DNA of 21,205 nt from Phoronis ovalis (taxonomy: Eukaryota; Phoronida; Phoronidae), in NCBI GenBank assembly GCA_028565635.1, contig JAOXYB010104381.1, positions 1 through 21,205 on the forward strand, in the 5' to 3' direction. The position numbers and the translations under genes were made by a program. This document shows positions 19,943 to 21,205 of the stretch, piece by piece. Every line of letters starts with the position of its first letter. Position 1 is the stretch's first letter. The notes under the pieces are model-generated. The model saw only the letters and a program-made list of their open reading frames with translations, made no database searches and was not told where the DNA came from.

Positions 19943-20809
19943 CTGCTGCCATTCCTCCAGCCATTAATCAAGTGATGTGTTTTTGTTTCAGTTATTCACT
20001 CATCAAATTTCTTAAATTCGCTTTTGTTTCTATTTGTTTTCTATGGGCAAGTTGCCCGCATAAAAATTGTATTCAGCATTTTTAATGCTCAAATTTTGTA
20101 GAAAGTTCATATTGTTTTCATAGTTGAAGCACATTTTTAGATTTTTAATAGTCCTCAAAACTGACAAATCCTTATTTATAAATTAGAATATTTATTTTTG
20201 TTATATCATACTTATTTGAGAATTTCTATCATAATCAATTATGGTAAATAAAGATCTATCATAATCTCTGCACTTGAAATCTTTCAGATCGAAAAATTAC
20301 AACAACACCCAAACCAACAGGCTCAACACCAGAAGTAACCGGCCCAACAACAACTGCACCAGGTGAGCAAGTTTTCTTGAAATTACTTCATCAAGTTTAT
20401 GAAGTGATGTGAACTAGACTCTTGACTGGCCGACACAGCTATGACATCATAGTATAACCACATATGGAAGATGTATGCTGGTTTCCTGAGACTAAAGGGG
20501 ATCTCTACCCATTTGTACAGCAAACTGGGGGATACCTCCTCAGCAGTACAGAGCACAGTATGTTGCTATGAAACAGCCAAGGGAATGATTCTGGTGATGA
20601 AGCTGAGGATGATGATAATGACAAGACAATGATGAACTATGTATTATAAGAAATTCTTCTTTGATGTAACATTTTATTGTTTTTTCAGAGGTATGTGAGT
20701 ATCAAGAAGTAACTGGTAATTCGGACAGTTTATACGAAATTTCCGCATCTTCAACAGTTGAAGGACGTGTTAAGGAAGATGCAATGGCAGGTCGAACAGT
20801 GAACTACAA
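278..20809 (+). CDS. Partial giant gene, 31 exons: TIL-E / LDLa x6 / (mucin linker + discoidin-like module) x8
   Basis: This is the whole gene model, open at both ends. Joining 278-371, 952-1115, 1588-1704, 2244-2372, 2771-2893, 3418-3528, 3906-4013, 4365-4526, 5339-5610, 5926-6115, 6489-6689, 7480-7751, 8157-8346, 8712-8867, 9171-9442, 9706-9883, 10420-10479, 10953-11227, 12297-12450, 12965-13093, 13260-13525, 13717-13909, 15052-15135, 16495-16615, 17174-17336, 17658-17829, 18086-18316, 18613-18878, 19507-19699, 20288-20362 and 20689-20809 gives one continuous frame of about 1,750 residues with compatible phases at all 30 junctions. All introns begin GT and end AG. The domains are extracellular, so a secreted or membrane-anchored glycoprotein is inferred. 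No start codon, signal peptide, transmembrane segment or stop is in the window. The architecture is closest to SCO-spondin-like or mucin-like proteins, but orthology is not established. Confidence 0.85.
952..1115 (+). CDS. Exon: end of TIL-E plus LDLa repeat 1
   Basis: The single leading C completes a Cys codon split by a phase-2 intron, giving DCMTCEC across the junction, as TIL-E requires. After [14 protein letters not shown] the exon enters a full class A LDL-receptor repeat: C.....FQC.NGNCIP...VC....DC.DGSDE..C, with all six Cys and the calcium-site acidic cluster DGSDE. LDLa repeats are about 40-residue calcium-binding ligand modules. Donor GTAAGT follows at 1116. The preceding intron (372-951) and the following one (1116-1587) show no gene or element I can recognise; an ATG-started frame at 803 simply reads through intron into this exon. 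Confidence 0.88.
1588..1704 (+). CDS. Exon: LDLa repeat 2
   Basis: One phase 1-1 exon encodes one LDLa repeat. It shows six Cys in the canonical order, with [17 protein letters not shown] and DASDEAGC. The calcium motif reads D.SDE with Ala in place of the usual Gly. Acceptor TTTCAG ends at 1587 and donor GTATGT starts at 1705. The following intron (1705-2243) holds nothing recognisable. Confidence 0.9.
2244..2372 (+). CDS. Exon: LDLa repeat 3
   Basis: A phase 1-1 exon with [22 protein letters not shown] and SSDEKDC. All six Cys are present. Between the fifth Cys and the SDE motif there are two residues more than usual ([10 protein letters not shown] instead of DC.DGSDE), which lengthens the calcium loop. 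Acceptor CGTAG ends at 2243; donor GTAAGA starts at 2373. The next intron is 2373-2770, with no further feature seen. Confidence 0.88.
2771..2893 (+). CDS. Exon: LDLa repeat 4
   Basis: A phase 1-1 exon encoding [10 protein letters not shown], a longer second loop (GEGGPGDRC), [13 protein letters not shown] and GDGSDEQGC. It is a canonical six-Cys LDLa with a complete DGSDE calcium motif. Acceptor TTTCAG ends at 2770; donor GTAAGA starts at 2894. The next intron (2894-3417) contains nothing I recognise. Confidence 0.9.
3418..3528 (+). CDS. Exon: LDLa repeat 5, eight-cysteine variant
   Basis: A phase 1-1 exon whose sequence contains [25 protein letters not shown] and DGSDEKNC. It has eight Cys rather than six: one extra follows the first Cys (CVC) and one lies in the CNC pair replacing the usual G.CIP. 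The DGSDE calcium motif is intact, so the fold is probably kept with one additional disulfide. Donor GTATGT starts at 3529. The intron 3529-3905 is featureless. Confidence 0.86.
3906..4013 (+). CDS. Exon: LDLa repeat 6 (final Cys in next exon)
   Basis: This exon encodes [19 protein letters not shown] and [12 protein letters not shown], then ETPE and one base of a split codon. Only five LDLa Cys lie here; the sixth (reading E-L-C over the junction) comes from the start of the exon at 4365. The calcium motif is altered to DNEDE. Acceptor TTTCAG ends at 3905; donor GTAAGT starts at 4014. The intron 4014-4364 shows nothing else. Confidence 0.86.
4365..4526 (+). CDS. Exon: Thr-rich mucin-like linker 1
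   Basis: A phase 1-1 exon that begins with the last Cys of LDLa repeat 6 (L-C-A-T-T) and continues as a Thr/Ser/Pro-rich stretch with runs such as [19 protein letters not shown] and TTASPTT. Such sequence is a typical substrate for mucin-type O-GalNAc glycosylation and would form an extended spacer between the LDLa array and module A. Acceptor TTACAG ends at 4364; donor GTAAGT starts at 4527. The 812-bp intron 4527-5338 is AT-rich with no gene or clear repeat. Confidence 0.85.
5339..5610 (+). CDS. Exon: module A, part 1 (discoidin-like)
   Basis: It opens with PCTES and continues with [26 protein letters not shown] and [16 protein letters not shown], then LNLTVRY and a [11 protein letters not shown] strand, ending Ser-Lys at a phase-0 donor (GTAGGA at 5611). 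The ASS...ALxG...W...D..P.L..DL pattern resembles the N-terminal half of F5/8C (discoidin) domains, where the opening Cys pairs with one near the end. Module A totals 154 residues, a usual discoidin size. NLT (5536-5544) is a potential N-glycosylation site. Assignment to the fold is inference; the exon itself is secure. Confidence 0.85.
5926..6115 (+). CDS. Exon: module A, part 2
   Basis: Phase 0-1 exon. It contains [47 protein letters not shown] and ends on the first base of a Gly codon. The CYHPT(G) closing motif recurs in nearly identical form at the end of modules B, C and D, and is the likely disulfide partner of the opening Cys in part 1. Acceptor TTATAG ends at 5925; donor GTATGT starts at 6116. 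The introns 5611-5925 and 6116-6488 are featureless. Confidence 0.85.
6489..6689 (+). CDS. Exon: Thr-rich mucin-like linker 2
   Basis: A 67-codon phase 1-1 exon starting [14 protein letters not shown] and continuing with Thr/Ser runs, including an MET-TT-GPE segment and [13 protein letters not shown]. It is homologous to linker 3 and linker 4, which share the GST(V/L)(P/S)PP start. O-glycosylated spacer inferred. Acceptor TTTCAG ends at 6488; donor GTAAGT starts at 6690. The 790-bp intron 6690-7479 is AT-rich and shows no gene or recognisable element. Confidence 0.85.
7480..7751 (+). CDS. Exon: module B, part 1 (discoidin-like)
   Basis: Same length (272 bp) and phase as modules A and C. It opens [20 protein letters not shown], then [36 protein letters not shown] and [10 protein letters not shown]. 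The ASS, ALDGS, W and IDLL positions match the other modules, so this is one of three recently expanded copies. The sequon NLT starts at 7677. Acceptor TTGTAG ends at 7479 and donor GTAGGC starts at 7752 after Ser-Lys, the same residue pair as in A. Confidence 0.86.
8157..8346 (+). CDS. Exon: module B, part 2
   Basis: Phase 0-1, 190 bp as in module A. It contains [47 protein letters not shown]. Closely related to part 2 of module A, including the WSTTLP segment and the CYHPT end. Acceptor TTATAG ends at 8156; donor GTATGT starts at 8347. Intron 7752-8156 is featureless; intron 8347-8711 carries the 35-bp tandem duplication listed separately. Confidence 0.86.
8606..8675 (+). repeat. Perfect 35-bp tandem duplication in intron
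   Basis: Bases 8606-8640 and 8641-8675 are identical copies of a 35-bp unit beginning TATACCAGGATTAAATCCCA. The first bases of a third copy follow before divergence. It lies 36 bp upstream of the linker 3 exon and looks like a recent slippage or repair duplication. Confidence 0.93.
8712..8867 (+). CDS. Exon: Thr-rich mucin-like linker 3
   Basis: A phase 1-1 exon starting [16 protein letters not shown], then [18 protein letters not shown] and ending TPETTVSTT. It is shorter than linker 2 but shares its start and the MET(S/T)T block. O-glycosylated spacer inferred. Acceptor TTTTAG ends at 8711; donor GTAAGT starts at 8868. The 303-bp intron 8868-9170 is featureless. Confidence 0.84.
9171..9442 (+). 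CDS. Exon: module C, part 1 (discoidin-like)
   Basis: 272 bp, same phases as A and B. It opens [15 protein letters not shown], then [49 protein letters not shown] and [10 protein letters not shown]. The opening Cys, ASS, ALDGS, Trp and VDIL positions all align with modules A and B. The sequon NVT starts at 9368. Acceptor TTGTAG ends at 9170; donor GTAGGT starts at 9443. Confidence 0.86.
9706..9883 (+). CDS. Exon: module C, part 2 with CxxC insertion
   Basis: Phase 0-1, 178 bp: four codons shorter than part 2 of A and B. It reads [19 protein letters not shown], then [24 protein letters not shown]. The WSTTLPSGE-type loop of A and B is replaced by a segment containing a CAMC (CxxC) pair unique to this copy. 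The CYHPT end is intact. Acceptor TTATAG ends at 9705; donor GTATGT starts at 9884. Intron 9443-9705 is featureless; intron 9884-10419 carries a tRNA-like A box. Confidence 0.84.
10238..10272 (+). other. tRNA-like A-box fragment, possible SINE head
   Basis: The sequence GGGGTGGTGTAATGGTTAAC contains TGGTGTAATGG, a full match to the pol III A-box consensus TRGYNNARYGG, in the context usual for tRNA genes and tRNA-derived SINE heads. I find no B box at the proper distance and no cloverleaf. It is at best a decayed SINE or tRNA fragment inside the intron 9884-10419. Confidence 0.35.
10420..10479 (+). CDS. Exon: short Thr/Pro linker 4
   Basis: At 60 bp this is the shortest exon. It encodes [20 protein letters not shown]. 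The start matches linkers 2 and 3, so it is a truncated relative. The acceptor (TTTGAAG, ending 10419) has a weak pyrimidine tract, so alternative skipping is possible; being phase 1-1, skipping would keep the frame. Donor GTATTC starts at 10480. The intron 10480-10952 is AT-rich and empty. Confidence 0.75.
10953..11227 (+). CDS. Exon: module D, part 1 (discoidin-like, divergent)
   Basis: It opens [17 protein letters not shown], then [43 protein letters not shown] and a [12 protein letters not shown] strand, ending Met-Lys at a phase-0 donor (GTAAGG at 11228). The frame and all landmark positions (opening Cys, ASS, AIDGS, Trp, IDVL) match A-C, but the sequence is diverged. The sequon NFT starts at 11153. 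Acceptor TTACAG ends at 10952. Confidence 0.84.
11733..11775. repeat. 13-bp perfect inverted repeat in intron
   Basis: ATTAAACTTCACT (11733-11745) and its exact reverse complement AGTGAAGTTTAAT (11763-11775) flank a 17-nt spacer. It lies within the 1,069-bp intron 11228-12296 of module D, in a slightly more GC-rich patch (about 11640-11730) than its surroundings. It could be a remnant of a mobile element. The rest of the intron shows no gene. Confidence 0.6.
12297..12450 (+). CDS. Exon: module D, part 2
   Basis: Phase 0-1, 154 bp. It reads [20 protein letters not shown], then [25 protein letters not shown], ending on the first base of a Ser codon. It is about a dozen residues shorter than the A and B part 2 exons and lacks the WSTTLP loop, but keeps the CYHPT end. 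Module D totals 143 residues. Acceptor TTACAG ends at 12296; donor GTAAGT starts at 12451. Intron 12451-12964 is empty. Confidence 0.83.
12965..13093 (+). CDS. Exon: Thr/Ser-rich linker 5
   Basis: A phase 1-1 exon encoding [19 protein letters not shown], then a less Thr-rich tail with [20 protein letters not shown]. It joins module D to module E. O-glycosylation inferred from composition. Acceptor TATAG ends at 12964; donor GTAATC starts at 13094. The following intron (13094-13259) is only 166 bp. Confidence 0.83.
13260..13525 (+). CDS. Exon: module E, part 1 (discoidin-like)
   Basis: It opens [20 protein letters not shown], then [42 protein letters not shown] and a [10 protein letters not shown] strand, ending Thr-Arg at a phase-0 donor (GTAAGA at 13526). 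Module G part 1 has the same length (266 bp) and by my count differs at 14 of 89 residues, so these two are recent duplicates. The sequon NVS starts at 13445. Acceptor TTACAG ends at 13259. Confidence 0.87.
13717..13909 (+). CDS. Exon: module E, part 2
   Basis: Phase 0-1, 193 bp. It reads [49 protein letters not shown] and [10 protein letters not shown]. Module G part 2 has the same length and differs at 11 of 64 residues by my count. The closing motif is CYYPT rather than CYHPT. Acceptor ATGTAG ends at 13716; donor GTGAGT starts at 13910. Intron 13526-13716 is short. Confidence 0.87.
13910..15051 (+). other. 1,142-bp AT-rich intron, no gene seen
   Basis: This intron separates module E from linker 6. 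It is very AT-rich with many poly(A) runs and contains no coding exon I can support. The equivalent intron in the second copy of the block (19700-20287) is 588 bp, and only the 3' edge is clearly alike, both ending in a TGCACTTGAAATCTTT-C/T-AG stretch. The extra length suggests insertion here or loss in the other copy, but I could not define element ends. Confidence 0.6.
15052..15135 (+). CDS. Exon: Thr/Pro linker 6
   Basis: A phase 1-1 exon encoding [19 protein letters not shown] followed by STQSTTTAQ. Linker 8 (20288-20362) starts [19 protein letters not shown], so the two are duplicates, with three codons fewer in linker 8. It connects module E to module F. Acceptor TTTTAG ends at 15051; donor GTAAGC starts at 15136. 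Confidence 0.86.
15322..15867. mobile_element. Non-autonomous TIR DNA transposon (MITE-like), with target-site duplication
   Basis: The element spans 15331-15858 (528 bp) and is bounded by a 9-bp direct repeat GAGATGTCT at 15322-15330 and 15859-15867, the expected target-site duplication. Its ends are inverted repeats of about 27 bp: CCGGGGGGGTGGTCAATATG at the left against the reverse complement CCTGGGGGGGTGGTCAATAT at the right, one indel apart. It has no transposase ORF. Inside are several copies of a CACTTC(C/G)TTAGGGG motif and a 16-bp CpG-rich palindrome. It lies in the intron 15136-16494; the equivalent intron in the duplicated block (20363-20688) lacks it. An 8-9 bp duplication would suit hAT- or MULE-type elements, but the superfamily is not established. 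Confidence 0.88.
15385..15400. repeat. 16-bp perfect palindrome
   Basis: CGTAACGCGCGTTACG reads the same on both strands. It sits in the only CpG-dense patch of the window, near the left end of the TIR element. Confidence 0.9.
16495..16615 (+). CDS. Exon: module F, part 1a
   Basis: It encodes [35 protein letters not shown] and RTVNN, then two bases of a split Arg codon. The opening Cys, the ISASS strand and the AMEG segment align with C, ASSS and ALDG in the other modules. Unlike modules A-E, the first half is interrupted here by a phase-2 intron (donor GTAACA at 16616). Acceptor TTTCAG ends at 16494. The exon is repeated almost exactly at 20689-20809, with four differences in 40 residues by my count. 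The next intron (16616-17173) is empty. Confidence 0.86.
17174..17336 (+). CDS. Exon: module F, part 1b
   Basis: The first base completes an Arg codon; then [33 protein letters not shown], a strand [15 protein letters not shown], and a phase-0 donor (GTATGT at 17337). The Trp, NPSL and SIL landmarks match W...PSL.IDLL in the other modules. There is an extra Cys (VKCYL) not seen in A-E. The sequon NYS starts at 17259, at the same position as in the other modules. Acceptor CTACAG ends at 17173. Confidence 0.86.
17526..17652 (+). repeat. 59-bp tandem duplication abutting a splice acceptor
   Basis: Two copies of a 59-bp unit (17526-17584 and 17585-17643) differ at about three positions. A third, partial copy runs into the acceptor of the next exon (TTGTCAG, ending 17657). 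Each full copy contains TTTTAAACAG, an acceptor-like string, so the array adds decoy 3' splice sites just upstream of the real one. Confidence 0.85.
17658..17829 (+). CDS. Exon: module F, part 2
   Basis: Phase 0-1, 172 bp. It reads [36 protein letters not shown], then [13 protein letters not shown], ending on the first base of a Gly codon. The closing motif is CFHPI rather than CYHPT. Module F totals about 152 residues. Acceptor TTGTCAG ends at 17657, directly after the tandem repeat; donor GTGAGA starts at 17830. The next intron, 17830-18085, is 256 bp and empty. Confidence 0.85.
18086..18316 (+). CDS. Exon: linker 7, heptapeptide mucin repeat
   Basis: The longest linker (77 residues), phase 1-1, and the most regular. 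After APATTTTP it consists of nine seven-residue units of the type APTTTT(V/A), for example [21 protein letters not shown] and APTTSTA, plus a partial last unit ending PG. Dense Thr with Pro every seven residues is typical of mucin O-glycosylation domains. It separates module F from the second copy of the E-F block. Acceptor TTTCAG ends at 18085; donor GTATGA starts at 18317. The long antisense and +1 frames over it are by-products of the repeat. Confidence 0.88.
18109..18297 (+). repeat. 21-bp coding minisatellite, nine units
   Basis: Nine tandem 21-bp units starting at 18109, each seven codons of the form GCA-CCT-ACT-ACA-ACT-ACA-GTG with synonymous and Thr/Ser, Val/Ala variation, followed by a truncated tenth unit to 18316. 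Such arrays often vary in copy number among individuals without shifting the frame. Confidence 0.9.
18613..18878 (+). CDS. Exon: module G, part 1 (duplicate of module E)
   Basis: It reads [62 protein letters not shown] and [10 protein letters not shown], ending Thr-Arg at a phase-0 donor (GTAAGA at 18879). It has the same length and phase as module E part 1, with only 14 of 89 residues changed; the first bases of the following intron are also shared. The sequon NVS starts at 18798. Acceptor TTTCAG ends at 18612. Intron 18317-18612 is empty. Confidence 0.87.
19035..19425. repeat. Long imperfect inverted repeat (foldback/MITE-like) in module G intron
   Basis: Within the intron 18879-19506 the sequence folds on itself. 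The stretch 19063-19107 (TAAACTTAAAAAAATAC...AACACCCC...AGATACTAAG) pairs with the reverse complement of 19350-19393 (TAAACTCAAAAAAATAT...AACACCCC...AGATACAAAG). Similarity continues inward (AAAATTAAC-type and TCAGATTTT-type blocks) and outward, giving arms of roughly 150 bp around a loop near 19190-19265. The equivalent intron of module E (13526-13716) is 191 bp and lacks it, against 628 bp here. The exact ends are uncertain and I found no sure target-site duplication. Confidence 0.65.
19507..19699 (+). CDS. Exon: module G, part 2 (duplicate of module E)
   Basis: Phase 0-1, 193 bp. It reads [59 protein letters not shown]. It differs from module E part 2 at 11 of 64 residues by my count. The upstream flank AGTATGTTTGAATAATT is shared with the module E intron just before its acceptor. 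Acceptor TTATAG ends at 19506; donor GTAAGT starts at 19700. Confidence 0.87.
19890..19942. repeat. Compound microsatellite (TA)n(CATA)n(CA)n
   Basis: A run of TA dinucleotides, then four CATA units, then about eleven CA units, in the intron 19700-20287. It is absent from the equivalent intron of the first block copy. Nothing else is seen in that intron. Confidence 0.93.
20288..20362 (+). CDS. Exon: Thr/Pro linker 8 (duplicate of linker 6)
   Basis: A phase 1-1 exon encoding [19 protein letters not shown] then PTTTAP. The first 19 residues match linker 6 except at two positions; three codons fewer follow. Acceptor TTTCAG ends at 20287; donor GTGAGC starts at 20363. The intron 20363-20688 aligns in patches to the two ends of intron 15136-16494 (AAGTTTTCTT, GACTGGCC and a GATGATAA-rich tract) and shows no other feature. 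Confidence 0.86.
20689..20809 (+). CDS. Exon: module H, part 1a (duplicate of module F; gene continues off the window)
   Basis: It encodes [35 protein letters not shown] and RTVNY, then two bases of a split codon; length (121 bp) and phase-2 end are identical to 16495-16615. The rest of module H should lie beyond 21205. Acceptor TTTCAG ends at 20688; donor GTAAGA starts at 20810. No exon is recognisable between 20810 and the end of the window. Confidence 0.85.
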
Positions 20810-21054
20810 GTAAGAATAGTAATAGTAAAAAAACAATGCAAGGTTTTCTTTATGTGTTTTTCATCTCGGTTTTTCAAATTAAGATAAACTTTATTTTTTT
20901 TTTACTGTTGAAGAGCATCCTGCATTGGTGTATGTTCATAGATCTGTTTACCAATAGCTCCAACTATAAGAAACGCCTTAATTTCTTTAACACGGTTATT
21001 AGTATTATATGCAGTTATCATATATATTTTTGTTGCCTGTTACGGTAATTCTTC

Positions 21055-21205
21055 TCAAATTCGTACAAAAAAATTATTATTTTTTAAATTTTGGGGGTGT
21101 ACGAAATTTGGGAAATACAAAATTCTCTGAAAATATGGGTGTACGAATTCTCGGAAACTATAATAAATGCGTAAAGGGGGTGTACGAATATGGGAATTCC
21201 CGAAA
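21055..21205. repeat. Short-period repeat at window edge, possible mobile-element start
   Basis: Three copies of a GGG(GG)TGTACGAA(A/T)T(T/C)...GGAA motif occur at 21093-21114, 21137-21157 and 21176-21205 (end of window). An inverted relative, CTCAAATTCGTAC, lies at 21055-21067. G-runs are otherwise rare in this AT-rich intron, so this is probably the left part of an inserted element cut by the window edge. Confidence 0.6.

Noticed and set aside
1-21205. AATAAA and TATA-like strings throughout as poly(A) signals or promoters
   Set aside because: Expected by chance at this base composition and all lie inside introns of one continuous coding frame.

Overview
The window is AT-rich, intron-dense animal DNA. 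It carries the middle part of one very large gene on the + strand. I can trace 31 consecutive coding exons from 278 to 20809, about 5.24 kb of coding sequence or roughly 1,750 residues. Every splice junction keeps a single open frame. The gene runs off both ends of the window: there is no start codon, promoter, stop codon or poly(A) site in view. The short exons (60-275 bp), GT-AG introns of about 170-1,360 bp and extracellular domain repertoire point to an invertebrate metazoan. I cannot name the species or clade from this sequence.

Layout. Positions 278-1115 finish a TIL/TIL-E cysteine-rich module of the von Willebrand factor/gel-forming mucin/SCO-spondin type and enter the first LDL-receptor class A (LDLa) repeat. 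Positions 952-4013 hold six LDLa repeats, one per exon. Positions 4365-20809 hold an alternating array: Thr/Ser/Pro-rich mucin-like linkers (eight, each in its own exon) and a roughly 150-residue Cys-bounded module (seven complete, A-G, plus the start of an eighth, H). Each module opens with a Cys, has an ASS ... (A/L)LDGS ... W ... [12 protein letters not shown] core, and closes with a CY(H/Y)PTG motif. It resembles a discoidin/F5-8C-like galactose-binding beta-sandwich, but the family assignment is inference.

The protein is probably a secreted or cell-surface, heavily O-glycosylated adhesive or mucin-like glycoprotein. The order TIL, then LDLa repeats, then discoidin-like modules recalls SCO-spondin, but the iterated linker-module array does not fit any family member I can name with confidence.

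Evolution. Linker exons and LDLa exons are flanked by phase-1 introns. Most modules are two exons in phases 1-0 and 0-1, so the linker-plus-module cassette is symmetric and can be duplicated without breaking the frame. Modules A, B and C form one recent expansion. The block E-linker-F was duplicated to G-linker-H, with intron sequence conserved as well. Later insertions separate the copies: a 528-bp terminal-inverted-repeat element with target-site duplication in the intron before F, and a long imperfect hairpin element inside module G. Introns otherwise hold two short tandem duplications, a microsatellite, a tRNA-like A box, a small inverted repeat and, at the right edge, a short-period repeat that may be the start of another element.
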